DNA of 64,000 nt from UBA1952 sp965200035 (GCA_965200035.1 OZ241334.1:1736001-1800000), one strand, 5' to 3'; positions 53,076 to 61,634 are shown, numbered from the stretch's first letter. Notes: generated by a model not told the origin, from the letters alone. A program made the numbers and translations.

Positions 53076-54884
53076 TTATGCTTCTACCTTTAGCATTTTC
53101 GCATACTTGTTGCGGTCATTTTCGTCCAGCATGATCTTGCGCAAGCGGATGCTTTGTGGAGTTACTTCGATGCATTCATCCTGCTGTATGTACTCCATAC
53201 ATTCTTCCAATGTCATTTTGATCTTTGGGGTAATGCTTGCTGCACCATCAGAACCGGAAGCACGCATGTTGGTCAGTTTCTTGCCTTCAATTGCATTAAT
53301 GTTCAGATCACCCGGCTTGATATGTTCGGCCAGTATCTGACCTGCATATACTTCTTCACCCGGATCTACAAAGAATGCTCCGCGATCCTGCAACTTATCT
53401 ATAGAATAACCGGTAGTATTGCCGGTAAATTTGGATACCAGTACGCCGTTGTTACGGCCGGGAATAGTGCCCTTCCATGGCTTGTATTCACGGAAACGGT
53501 GTGCCATTACAGCCTCGCCGGTTGTGGCAGTCAACATCTGAGAGCGCAAACCAATCAGGCCGCGGCTTGGAATATCGAATTCCAGGTGCTGCATTTCGCC
53601 CTTGCTTTCCATAATCAGCATTTCGCCTTTACGCTGGGTCACCAGGTCAATTACTTTGCCGGAAAACTCAGCCGGTACATCTACCACCAGTGTCTCGTAA
53701 GGCTCACATTTCTTACCATCAATTTCCTTGACAATTACCTGCGGTTGTCCTACAGTCAGCTCATAGCCTTCACGACGCATGGTTTCTACTAATACAGACA
53801 AGTGAAGAATGCCGCGGCCAAACACCAGGAATTTATCAGCATCATCTGTATCGCTTACGCGCAGAGCAAGATTTTTTTCCAGTTCTTTATAAAGACGGTC
53901 GCGAATATTGCGGCTCGTCACATACTTACCTTCCTTACCAAAGAAAGGCGAGTTGTTGATAGAGAACTGCATATTCATAGTGGGCTCATCAATCGGAATA
54001 ACTTTGAGCGCTTCAGGGTTTTCGTAATCGGCAATCGTCTCACCAATCTGGAAATCTTCAATGCCTACAACAGCACAAATATCACCGGCTTTTACTTCGC
54101 TTACTTTCTTTTTGCCCATGCCTTCAAAGACGTAGACCTCTTTTACTTTACCGCGAACAAATGAGCCATCGAGTTTGCAAAGCTGAATATTCTGGCCTTC
54201 TTTAATAGTACCACGTGTAACGCGGCCTACGGCTATACGGCCAAGGAAGGATGAGTAATCCAGTGAAGTGATCTGCAATTGGAGTGTACCTTCTTTGGCT
54301 TCCGGAGCCGGTACCTTTTCCAGAATCATATCCAGCAGCGGAGTGATGTCTTCTGTTTGGGTAAGGCTTGTATTGTACCAACCTTGCTTGGCAGAACCAT
54401 AAAGCGTAGCGAAGTCGAGTTGTTCTTCGCTGGCATCAAGTTGGAAGAAAAGATCAAACACGGCATCGTGCACTTCATCCGGACGGCAGTTTGGTTTATC
54501 TACTTTATTGATTACTACGATTGGCTTCAATCCCAGATTCAGTGCTTTTTGCAGTACAAACCGTGTCTGTGGCATCGGACCTTCAAAGGCATCTACCAGC
54601 AGCAATACGCCATCGGCCATTTTCAATACACGCTCTACTTCACCACCAAAGTCGGCGTGACCTGGTGTATCAATTACATTGATCTTGGTATCCTTGTAGG
54701 TTACTGATATATTTTTTGCGAGGATGGTAATACCGCGCTCACGCTCCAGATCATTGTTGTCCATAATCAACTCACCGGTTTCCTGATTGTCGCGGAATAC
54801 TTTGGTGGCGTGGATAATCTTGTCTACCAGAGATGTCTTGCCATGGTCAACGTGGGCGATAATGGCGATGTTTCTAATGTTCAT
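53076..54884 (-). CDS. typA: Ribosome-associated GTPase TypA/BipA
   Basis: The 602-residue translational GTPase has the G motifs AHVDHGKTSL (G1), DTPGHADFGGEV (G3) and NKVDKPNC (G4), followed by EF-G-like domains and the C-terminal BipA domain (RGLIGLRSQMLTATTGEAVM). It binds 70S ribosomes and helps assembly and stress responses. The length is normal. An exact -7 box lies about 93 bp upstream, giving a leader of about 85 nt that contains the small palindrome CCGGAATTTTCCGG (54942-54955). Confidence 0.97.
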   Translation of the reverse strand: MNIRNIAIIAHVDHGKTSLVDKIIHATKVFRDNQETGELIMDNNDLERERGITILAKNISVTYKDTKINVIDTPGHADFGGEVERVLKMADGVLLLVDAFEGPMPQTRFVLQKALNLGLKPIVVINKVDKPNCRPDEVHDAVFDLFFQLDASEEQLDFATLYGSAKQGWYNTSLTQTEDITPLLDMILEKVPAPEAKEGTLQLQITSLDYSSFLGRIAVGRVTRGTIKEGQNIQLCKLDGSFVRGKVKEVYVFEGMGKKKVSEVKAGDICAVVGIEDFQIGETIADYENPEALKVIPIDEPTMNMQFSINNSPFFGKEGKYVTSRNIRDRLYKELEKNLALRVSDTDDADKFLVFGRGILHLSVLVETMRREGYELTVGQPQVIVKEIDGKKCEPYETLVVDVPAEFSGKVIDLVTQRKGEMLIMESKGEMQHLEFDIPSRGLIGLRSQMLTATTGEAVMAHRFREYKPWKGTIPGRNNGVLVSKFTGNTTGYSIDKLQDRGAFFVDPGEEVYAGQILAEHIKPGDLNINAIEGKKLTNMRASGSDGAASITPKIKMTLEECMEYIQQDECIEVTPQSIRLRKIMLDENDRNKYAKMLKVEA

Positions 54885-54941
54885 AAATGTATTGAGCTAG
54901 CTATTGCAGATAAATTGCTGATTAAAATACCCGGAAAATTC

Positions 54942-54955
54942 CGGAGTAAATAAGG
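54942..54955. repeat. Palindrome in the typA leader
   Basis: CCGGAAAATTCCGG is a self-complementary 14-mer in the region that would be the untranslated leader of typA. It could form a small hairpin or an operator; no regulator is suggested by sequence. Confidence 0.3.
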
Positions 54956-54976
54956 GTCCGTAATCCTTTCGGCGCG

Positions 54977-54984
54977 CAAAGGTA
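54977..54984 (-). promoter_or_regulatory. -7 box of typA
   Basis: The minus strand reads TACCTTTG, an exact TAnnTTTG match, 93 bp upstream of the typA ATG. No good -33 element is visible at the usual distance. Confidence 0.55.
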
Positions 54985-55121
54985 CATAAAAACAACATGT
55001 GGGCCGTTTTCAATACGTTATTAATTCTGTATGAATTAGGATGATTATTTGGACTGATTGCTTGTTGATTGACTGTTCCTATTATGTCTCATTATTAGGC
55101 TAGGTGATGCTCAGGCATTTG

Positions 55122-55508
55122 TCAATTCATCTTAAATGGGGCGATCATTTGAAATTCGGGAATATTCACATTGAATAGACGCTTGTTCCAGGCACTTTGC
55201 ATTTGGTATATCCCCCACATCTTGCCCATATCACTGCGAAGATTGCAGGCAGATACATACTGATAACTACCGCCTGGCTCTATAAGCGGCTGCTGGCCTA
55301 CAACTCCCTCACCTTCCACTTCACGAAAAGAACCGTTACTATCTGATATATGCCAATGCCTGCGTAATAATTTCACGGGTATATCAGACAAGTTTTCAAT
55401 AGTAATCTGATAAGCAAACAGATATTCGCCATTTAGCGGGTTGCTTTGTGTAGGTTGGTAAAATGTCTCTACCGTAATACTCACGCCTTCCGTAATCTGC
55501 TGCACCAT
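55122..55508 (-). CDS. apaG: ApaG domain protein
   Basis: The 128-residue protein matches ApaG, a single beta-sandwich domain linked in other bacteria to Co/Mg homeostasis; its molecular role is unresolved. Signature parts are VTVETFYQPTQSNPLNGEYL, FAYQITIENLSDIPVKLLRR, HWHISDSNGSFREVEGEGVV and GQQPLIEPGGSYQYVSACNL, ending with MWGIYQMQ. The length is exactly that of the family. It lies 43 bp downstream of recX on the same strand. The region 54885-55121 contains the typA promoter and nothing else I can support. Confidence 0.95.
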   Translation of the reverse strand: MVQQITEGVSITVETFYQPTQSNPLNGEYLFAYQITIENLSDIPVKLLRRHWHISDSNGSFREVEGEGVVGQQPLIEPGGSYQYVSACNLRSDMGKMWGIYQMQSAWNKRLFNVNIPEFQMIAPFKMN

Positions 55509-55551
55509 AAGGGTATAGGTCTTATTTTAGGTAAATGTAGTTAATTTCAGT

Positions 55552-56010
55552 CTATGCATTTTCTGCTTGAATTTCCTGTATCGCCTCATTTATCAGGCTT
55601 GTCTCAAAGCCACGCTGTTGCAAAAAGCGACTGGTTTTTCCCTTACGAATGTGCTGATTCCGCTCAACTTTCAGGCTACTCCACTTCTGTGATGTCAATT
55701 TTAAAAGCACCCGATAATATTCTTCCGGATCAATTTCTGAAAGCCCTTTCTTAATGCAATATTCAGAAATACGGTTGAGCTTGAGGTGTTGAGTAATCTT
55801 TACTTTACCCCAATGCTTGATCCGGAATCTTCCCCGGGCAAATGCTCGGGCATAGCGCTCTTCGTTCAGTAATCCTACCTCTATAAGTTCCGCGATAAGA
55901 TTTTCTACTTCTGAAGGCAAAGCTTTTAGCTCATACAATTTATCCCTTACTTCTTGTTGGCAACGCTCCTGATAGTTACAGAAACGATAGATAGAGGCTT
56001 GCAAATCCAT
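55552..56010 (-). CDS. recX: Recombination regulator RecX
   Basis: The 152-residue helical protein fits RecX, which modulates RecA filaments. Three-helix RecX repeats are visible in YRFCNYQERCQQEVRDKLYE, EVGLLNEERYARAFARGRFR and KWGKVKITQHL-like (HWGKVKITQHLKLNRISEYC), then LQQRGFETSLINEAIQEI at the C-terminus. RecA is not in the window. It begins 11 bp after mnmG on the same strand and is followed by apaG, so mnmG-recX-apaG may be one transcript. Confidence 0.92.
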   Translation of the reverse strand: MDLQASIYRFCNYQERCQQEVRDKLYELKALPSEVENLIAELIEVGLLNEERYARAFARGRFRIKHWGKVKITQHLKLNRISEYCIKKGLSEIDPEEYYRVLLKLTSQKWSSLKVERNQHIRKGKTSRFLQQRGFETSLINEAIQEIQAENA

Positions 56011-56021
56011 ATAGTCAAACC

Positions 56022-57890
56022 TTATCTGCCCATATGAACCATGAGAATCTGAATATCTGAAGGATTAATCCCACTGATACGACTGGCTTGTCCTATTGTA
56101 CGTGGCTTGATCTTACCCAATTTTTGGCGAGCTTCGGTACCTAAAGCAGTAATCTTATCGTAATTAAAAACTTCCGGTATCATTTGATCTTCCAGTTGAG
56201 CCATTCTTTTTACCAGTTCTCGCTCTTTATCTATATATACCTCGTATTTCAGTTGTATTTCTGCCTGCTCTAGTACCAAATCATCTTTATCAGCCAACAA
56301 TTCACCTAATTCGGGTATTTTTTGGCACATATCTTTCAATCCAATTGATGGTCTAAGCAAGATCTTAGCAGCTTTTGTCTTTTCAGGCATACTGCTATAT
56401 CCATTGCTGGTCAACAAATAGTTAGCCATATCAGGTGCTACAGCAAACGATCTCAGTATATCCTTGGTATTTTCCACTTGCTTTTCTTTATTTATCGTCA
56501 GGTTGAGGCGTTCGTCTGAAGCTAGCCCAATTTCATGTCCCCGTCTGGTTAAGCGCAGGTCAGCATTGTCTTGCCTTAAAAGCGTCCTGTATTCAGCCCT
56601 GCTGGTAAACATCCGGTATGGCTCATCTGTCCCTTTATTGATTAGATCATCTATTAGCACGCCAATGTAAGCTTCGTCTCTACCTAAGACAACCGGATCC
56701 AAATCATTAATCTTTCGGTGAGCATTAATACCTGCCATTAATCCTTGGCAAGCGGCTTCTTCATAACCGGTGGTTCCATTAATCTGACCTGCAAAGAACA
56801 AATTGTCCACCTTTTTGGTTTCAAGCGAATATTTAAGTTGCGTAGGAGGGAAATAATCATACTCAATAGCATAACCAGGACGGAAAAAACGGCAATTTTC
56901 AAAACCCGGTACACTTCTCAATGCTTTAAACTGAATTTCTTCAGCCAAAGATGTGCTGAATCCATTTACATAAATTTCTACTGTACTCCATCCTTCTGGT
57001 TCTACAAATAATTGATGCCGGTCTTTATCAGCAAATCGGCTGACCTTATCTTCAATACTTGGACAATATCTTGGCCCACTACCCTTTATTCTTCCCTGAT
57101 ACATAGGTGACTGATCAAACCCTGAACGCAAAATGTCATGTACTTCTTCTGAAGTATAGGTAATCCAGCAATTACGCTGTTTTGATGAATCAATTCTTTC
57201 AACGGGTAAATAAGAAAAGCCGACTACTTCATCATCACCATTTTGTATCTCCATTTTACTGTAATCCAAACTTCTTCCATCAATACGTGGTGGTGTGCCT
57301 GTTTTTAATCGCTCAGAATCAAAACCCAGTGAAACGAGTTGTTCAGTAATACCGAAAGCAGCATTTTCACTAATTCTTCCACCACCAAATTGCTTTTCAC
57401 CAATATGAATAATACCATTTAGAAAAGTTCCATTAGTCAGAACAACAGCTTTACTATATATATTGTGTCCCATTCCTGTGATTACGCCAGTAACTGTTCC
57501 ACGTGAAACAATTAGCTCTTTAACCGTATCTTGCCAAAAATGAACGTTAGGTGTTTGTTCAAGCATTTCTCGCCAAGTTGCAGCAAATAACATGCGATCA
57601 TTCTGCGTTCTCGGACTCCACATTCCCGGGCCTTTACTTTTATTGAGCATCCGGAATTGAATAGTGCTTTTATCAGAAACAATACCACTATAACCACCAA
57701 GCGCATCTATTTCGCGAACTATTTGACCCTTGGCTATACCACCCATTGCCGGATTGCAACTCATCTGAGCAATCGTTTGAAGATTCATTGTTACCAATAA
57801 AACTTTTGATCCCATATTAGCGGCAGCAGCAGCAGCTTCACAACCAGCATGACCAGCGCCAACTACTATTATATCATATTCCTGTAGCAT
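56022..57890 (-). CDS. mnmG: tRNA uridine-5-carboxymethylaminomethyl enzyme MnmG
   Basis: The 622-residue FAD-dependent enzyme works with MnmE to modify U34 in several tRNAs. The FAD-binding N-terminus is VVGAGHAGCEAAAAAANMGS, followed by SCNPAMGGIAKGQIVREIDA, the family loop with a catalytic Cys, and the C-terminal GQASRISGINPSDIQILMVH. The length is typical. Gene name gidA reflects its usual place near chromosomal origins. Here it carries a near-match parS inside, a perfect parS upstream, and a -7 box 5-6 bp before its ATG, so its mRNA is nearly leaderless. Confidence 0.98.
   Translation of the reverse strand: MLQEYDIIVVGAGHAGCEAAAAAANMGSKVLLVTMNLQTIAQMSCNPAMGGIAKGQIVREIDALGGYSGIVSDKSTIQFRMLNKSKGPGMWSPRTQNDRMLFAATWREMLEQTPNVHFWQDTVKELIVSRGTVTGVITGMGHNIYSKAVVLTNGTFLNGIIHIGEKQFGGGRISENAAFGITEQLVSLGFDSERLKTGTPPRIDGRSLDYSKMEIQNGDDEVVGFSYLPVERIDSSKQRNCWITYTSEEVHDILRSGFDQSPMYQGRIKGSGPRYCPSIEDKVSRFADKDRHQLFVEPEGWSTVEIYVNGFSTSLAEEIQFKALRSVPGFENCRFFRPGYAIEYDYFPPTQLKYSLETKKVDNLFFAGQINGTTGYEEAACQGLMAGINAHRKINDLDPVVLGRDEAYIGVLIDDLINKGTDEPYRMFTSRAEYRTLLRQDNADLRLTRRGHEIGLASDERLNLTINKEKQVENTKDILRSFAVAPDMANYLLTSNGYSSMPEKTKAAKILLRPSIGLKDMCQKIPELGELLADKDDLVLEQAEIQLKYEVYIDKERELVKRMAQLEDQMIPEVFNYDKITALGTEARQKLGKIKPRTIGQASRISGINPSDIQILMVHMGR
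57495..57510. promoter_or_regulatory. parS-like site within mnmG
   Basis: TGTTCCACGTGAAACA differs from the classic parS TGTTTCACGTGAAACA at one position. Its left half TGTTCCAC is also the half-site of the palindromic TGTTCCACGTGGAACA version known in other phyla. It lies about 420 bp from the perfect site. Confidence 0.7.
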
Positions 57891-57895
57891 TGTTA

Positions 57896-57903
57896 CAAAA
57901 TTA
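57896..57903 (-). promoter_or_regulatory. -7 box of mnmG
   Basis: The minus strand reads TAATTTTG, an exact TAnnTTTG match, 5-6 bp before the mnmG ATG. The perfect parS at 57924-57939 covers the region where the -33 element should be. Confidence 0.6.
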
Positions 57904-57923
57904 AGGAATAGGAAAGATATTAT

Positions 57924-57939
57924 TGTTTCACGTGAAACA
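57924..57939. promoter_or_regulatory. parS centromere site (perfect)
   Basis: TGTTTCACGTGAAACA is the exact 16-bp consensus parS bound by chromosomal ParB. It lies in the 101-bp spacer between the mnmG start and the 3' end of the T9SS gene. parS sites cluster near replication origins, and mnmG is a frequent origin neighbour. parA and parB are not in this window. Confidence 0.92.
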
Positions 57940-57945
57940 ATAAAA

Positions 57946-57973
57946 AAAGCCGGAACTAATTAGCTCCGGCTTT
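57946..57973. terminator. Terminator after the T9SS gene
   Basis: A 9-bp stem (AAAGCCGGA / TCCGGCTTT) encloses ACTAATTAGC. It lies 18 bp downstream of the stop of the minus-strand T9SS gene and directly borders the parS site. Confidence 0.8.
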
Positions 57974-57991
57974 AATAATTAAAATCTATTA

Positions 57992-59962
57992 TTATTTAGC
58001 GACTACAGTAAACTGACGTGCTATAGGACCATTATCCGTATTCAACATCATATAATATTGACCAGCAGCTAAATCAGCAGTGTTCATATGAATTATCTCT
58101 TTCTGAATGTTGGAGTATTTCACGCTACGAATAGTCTTACCCATTGCATCGGTGATGCGGGCAGTAACCGTTGCAGAAGGCTTCTCTAATTCAATGCTAA
58201 CGTTGATCATGTCAGACGCAGGATTTGGATAAACATTGATCTTACCAATGTTATTTTTTACTTGGCTAATGCCAGTAACAGGTGTAGTAGAAAGCGTCAT
58301 AGAAATAGACGGTACCAAACCTGATTTCTGAGTTGAGAAACGAGTAGAATCAGGATAGTTAGGCGCAGCTGTTGAGAAAGCTTCGAATGGCATTAAACGA
58401 ATAGGATCAGTTCCACCACCATTAATATCGCTAACGAGCGTAGCTGCATCACCATTAAAATCCGGTGCAAATGTTTCAATAGTGCTGTTCGAGCTGGTAG
58501 TACGGCTACGTACATAAGTACGAGGCTGATAATTCAGCACACCATCACAACCAAGGAAGAAACCAGCAGGAACATCTGCAGCCAACCAATACCACGTATT
58601 GTCTTCTACTTTGGTGATTTGATTAGGATTAAGCGGATTGCTCATAGCAACTTCAAAAGGCTTGAAGTTCGAATCAGCATCTGTAAAGGATCTTGTACCA
58701 CTGCTCACTAAAGAAAGTTCATTTTCAGTGATTTTATGGTCAGCATCAGCATCAACCCATTTGAATAAGTTAATAGTCAGGCTATTAAGCGAGCCCAGTG
58801 TGGGAGTAGTAGATCCTGCAGAGATAGTAAACTTCGCATTCTTTAATTGATAACCACCCTTGCTGATGTAATACATAGGACCTGCAACGTAAGCTGATGT
58901 ACCCTCAAACTGAAATCCTACATTTGCGAAAGGTACGTTATTAGTAAAATCGTAACGGCTTTTGGAATAGATTGAGTCAGTCACATACATATGATCGGTA
59001 GATGTGTTGTCGCCATTTGCAGCATCAGTACTATCCTGTGATACATTGTAGTTAAAGTCAAAACGGCCCGTTGTAGTTGCGTGCAAATCATAAGCAGTCG
59101 CTACAGAAGGAATCAAAATAGAATCCACACGTTGGAAAGATGCTATTGTAACAGAATCGGCGTGTACTGTAGAAGCACTACCGCCGGTTGGTGTAAATGT
59201 AACATTAGAACTCAACCTAACGTTAGTTTCGTTAGATGTGCCAAAGTTACCAATGAAAGCGCCTGTCTGGTTTTTATAAGCGACAGGATTACCATTGCTT
59301 GCACCAAGCTGAGATAGCGGCATGGCATAAGCATGCGGTAATACTGTGCCACCTGGAATGATACCCAGATCATGGTTCAGGTTATAGCCCCACTTTGAAA
59401 GAGAGAAAGTAACCGTGTTACCAGCTTTCAACTGATTGTTGATCGCCATACCATCTACATCAGATACCATCAGCACTGGGATGTTCACCACGCCTTCGGT
59501 AGCAGTATTACCCATTGGTACCGGACCACCAGGAATATTATTCACGATGATAACACCTGCAGCATTTGCATTTTCACAAAGTTTTGCTTTACGTGTAAAT
59601 GTAATATTACCGCCACGGAAAATCAGCGCAAACTTACCTGTAAGATCAGGGTAAGAAACGCTTGAGCCATTCAGCAACACTGTACCTGCACCCAATGTGT
59701 CAAATGCCTTGGCAATCGCTACATTGATATAAGGCGTTGTAATGGGAGCTCCCCATTCGTTAGCACCACCTGATCCATCATTTGAAATATCGTAAGCTTT
59801 TGCACCAGCAATAGACGCAGGTGTATTGATGTTAAATCTTGCACCTACATATTCAGCAGCACGATTGCCATCAAATATTGGCGCCACTTGTGCACTAGCC
59901 TGCCCCGCAATAGTCATCATACCAAGACCAAGCGCTATCCTCGTAAGGAAAGTTTTGTTCAT
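57992..59962 (-). CDS. T9SS-exported protein with PA domain
   Basis: The 656-residue protein has a signal peptide (MNKTFLTRIALGLGMMTIAG, cut near ASAQ). A protease-associated (PA) domain is visible at about residues 75-190 (GKFALIFRGGNITFTRKAKL, ENANAAGVIIVNN, VPVLMVSD-like). The last ~80 residues form a T9SS type A sorting domain (INVYPNPASDMINVSI, ending ARQFTVVAK). No protease catalytic domain is recognisable in the middle, which is rich in Asn, Thr and Ser. The protein is predicted to reach the cell surface via the T9SS. A well-spaced TTTG-N20-TAATTTG promoter lies upstream. Confidence 0.88.
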   Translation of the reverse strand: MNKTFLTRIALGLGMMTIAGQASAQVAPIFDGNRAAEYVGARFNINTPASIAGAKAYDISNDGSGGANEWGAPITTPYINVAIAKAFDTLGAGTVLLNGSSVSYPDLTGKFALIFRGGNITFTRKAKLCENANAAGVIIVNNIPGGPVPMGNTATEGVVNIPVLMVSDVDGMAINNQLKAGNTVTFSLSKWGYNLNHDLGIIPGGTVLPHAYAMPLSQLGASNGNPVAYKNQTGAFIGNFGTSNETNVRLSSNVTFTPTGGSASTVHADSVTIASFQRVDSILIPSVATAYDLHATTTGRFDFNYNVSQDSTDAANGDNTSTDHMYVTDSIYSKSRYDFTNNVPFANVGFQFEGTSAYVAGPMYYISKGGYQLKNAKFTISAGSTTPTLGSLNSLTINLFKWVDADADHKITENELSLVSSGTRSFTDADSNFKPFEVAMSNPLNPNQITKVEDNTWYWLAADVPAGFFLGCDGVLNYQPRTYVRSRTTSSNSTIETFAPDFNGDAATLVSDINGGGTDPIRLMPFEAFSTAAPNYPDSTRFSTQKSGLVPSISMTLSTTPVTGISQVKNNIGKINVYPNPASDMINVSIELEKPSATVTARITDAMGKTIRSVKYSNIQKEIIHMNTADLAAGQYYMMLNTDNGPIARQFTVVAK

Positions 59963-59993
59963 AAATGTGTTATTAGTTTGAAAATGAATTTAG

Positions 59994-60024
59994 CAAATTA
60001 CGCGGTTATTTTTTTACCAACAAA
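59994..60024 (-). promoter_or_regulatory. Promoter of the T9SS PA-domain gene
   Basis: On the minus strand there is a -33 TTTG (60021-60024), a 20-bp spacer and TAATTTG (59994-60000), one base short of the TAnnTTTG box. It lies about 32 bp upstream of the ATG. Confidence 0.6.
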
Positions 60025-60059
60025 AAAATTTATGGCGTTTTATCATACTTAATTAAAAA

Positions 60060-61073
60060 TCAACCGATCAGGCCAAATTTACGGCTTAGATCCAGCATCC
60101 GTTCGATCGGCTTTTTTGCCGCCAGACGCAGGTTTTCTTCCATTGTTATTTCCGGCATTTCATACTTGAGCGCGAGATAGACTTTTTCCAGCGTATTCAA
60201 CTTCATATGCGGACAATCATTGCAGGCACAGGCGTTGTCTGGCGGTGCAGGAATAAGGGTTTTATCCGGCGCTGCCTGCTGCATTTGATGCAGTATGCCT
60301 GTTTCTGTAGCAACTATGAAAGTTTGAGCAGGATTGGCCTCTACATATTTCAGCAACTGCGACGTGGAACCTATGTAATCGGCAATAGCCAATACAGCTT
60401 CCTCACATTCCGGATGAGCAATAAGTTTAGCTTCCGGATGACGCAATTTTAGCCTGGTTATCTTTTCGAGTGAAAATATTTCATGCACCATGCAGGCGCC
60501 GTTCCACAAAAGCATGTTTCTTCCGGTCTCTTTATTGATGTAGCCACCAAGATTACGATCTGGTGCAAAGATGATTTCCTGATCTGCCGGAAGGCTTTCC
60601 ACAATCTGTCTTGCATTAGAAGAAGTGCAGATGATATCGCTCAACGCTTTAATGCCGGCTGAGCAATTGATGTAGGATATGACCAGATGGTTTGGATGCT
60701 TTTCCCTGAACGCTTTAAAAAGAGGCGGCGGACAACTATCACTAAGTGAGCAGCCGGCATTAAGGTCTGGCAAAAGCACCTTCTTTCCGGGATTAAGAAT
60801 CTTGGCCGTTTCAGCCATGAAATGCACTCCTGCAAATACAATCACGTCAGCATCGGTAGTAGCTGCTTTCTGGGCAAGGCCCAGACTATCTCCAATAAAG
60901 TCTGCAATATCCTGTATATCCGGCTCCTGATAATAATGTGCTAACAGCACTGCATTCTTTTCTTTTTTCAGCTTTTCTATCTCTGCAAACAAATCAAGGG
61001 TCGGATCAATTGATATATCCAGAAAGCCTTTTTGATTAACTTCTGCCTTTGCTGTTGAGAAATCCACAGTCAT
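60060..61073 (-). CDS. nadA: Quinolinate synthase NadA
   Basis: The 337-residue enzyme condenses iminoaspartate and dihydroxyacetone phosphate to quinolinate in NAD synthesis. The three Cys ligands of the [4Fe-4S] cluster lie in NAGCSLSDSC, NGACMVHE and CACNDCPHMKLN, and the N-terminal LLAHYYQEPDIQDIADFIGD and VFAGVHFMAETAKIL are family landmarks. The length is normal. nadB and nadC are not in this window. Its promoter must lie in the spacer to ppiD, next to the putative origin. Confidence 0.97.
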   Translation of the reverse strand: MTVDFSTAKAEVNQKGFLDISIDPTLDLFAEIEKLKKEKNAVLLAHYYQEPDIQDIADFIGDSLGLAQKAATTDADVIVFAGVHFMAETAKILNPGKKVLLPDLNAGCSLSDSCPPPLFKAFREKHPNHLVISYINCSAGIKALSDIICTSSNARQIVESLPADQEIIFAPDRNLGGYINKETGRNMLLWNGACMVHEIFSLEKITRLKLRHPEAKLIAHPECEEAVLAIADYIGSTSQLLKYVEANPAQTFIVATETGILHQMQQAAPDKTLIPAPPDNACACNDCPHMKLNTLEKVYLALKYEMPEITMEENLRLAAKKPIERMLDLSRKFGLIG

Positions 61074-61252
61074 AATAAATAGTTAAAGAGATTTTTAAAA
61101 ATGAAGGGGTTACTATTACGTTCGTGTATTGGTGGAAAGAAAAAACTTTTACCGTTGCAAGTTACGCGTTCAGGTGTTCTTACACTTAATGCATCAGGTT
61201 ATCCCCTATAGATTGCTATAGTCTATGGTATATTCACAGGACAAGGTGGAAA

Positions 61253-61261
61253 TGTGTATAA
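61253..61261 (-). promoter_or_regulatory. DnaA box (exact)
   Basis: TGTGTATAA is the reverse complement of TTATACACA, an exact match to TTATnCACA. Part of the DnaA-box cluster in the candidate origin. Confidence 0.7.
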
Positions 61262-61303
61262 ACCTGCTGCTGAAAAGTTCCAGCCTGTGGATTCTGCTTT
61301 CAA

Positions 61304-61312
61304 TGTGAATAA
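61304..61312 (-). promoter_or_regulatory. DnaA box (exact)
   Basis: TGTGAATAA is the reverse complement of TTATTCACA, an exact match to TTATnCACA. It is 51 bp from the first exact box. Confidence 0.7.
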
Positions 61313-61404
61313 ATGATGAAGCAATCCTTAAAATAAAAAGAACAACGCCTAATTCAAGGCCGGAAAACCTCTTTCCACCAATCCGGTTTATCTTTTGCCT
61401 CCGG

Positions 61405-61423
61405 TTATGCACAGTAATCCACA
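61405..61423 (+). promoter_or_regulatory. Paired DnaA boxes
   Basis: TTATGCACA (exact) and TAATCCACA (one mismatch) lie in the same direction with one base between them. Close direct pairs of this kind are common in known origins. Confidence 0.65.
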
Positions 61424-61589
61424 TCCTGCTGAATAACTGCAAATGTGCATCAGCAAATACTCAGTAATCAATTATTCCACCCTGATCTGTCAGTAGAATG
61501 CTGTAATATTATAAGAGTCAAAAAATTTTCCCGGAAAAGCCGGAAATCCTTCAAAATCTGTCTGGTATTGGCGTTATCATATTTTCTTC

Positions 61590-61597
61590 TAATTTTG
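61590..61597 (+). promoter_or_regulatory. -7 box of the ppiD-like gene
   Basis: TAATTTTG matches TAnnTTTG exactly, 37 bp before the ATG at 61635. A TTGG element with an 18-bp spacer could be the -33. It borders the candidate origin. Confidence 0.6.
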
Positions 61598-61634
61598 CCA
61601 GCCTTAAAATAAAATTTAACACACACAACCTCTT

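Larger units (their letters stand above)
61195..61620. other. Candidate chromosomal replication origin (oriC)
   Basis: The 561-bp nadA/ppiD divergent spacer contains a cluster of DnaA boxes (consensus TTATnCACA). Exact: TGTGTATAA at 61253-61261, TGTGAATAA at 61304-61312 (both reverse), TTATGCACA at 61405-61413 (forward). One mismatch: ATATTCACA 61230-61238, TAATCCACA 61415-61423, TGTGCATCA 61444-61452. An AT-rich stretch (61503-61530, 61580-61620) lies to the right, where a DNA-unwinding element could be. Flanking genes diverge and two parS sites lie about 3.3-3.7 kb to the left. An ORF in this spacer (61206-61442) has no support. Confidence 0.7.

Noticed and set aside
61206..61442. 78-codon minus-strand frame in the nadA/ppiD spacer
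   Set aside because: It lies over the DnaA-box cluster, lacks a credible start or domain, and low coding signal is expected for an origin.
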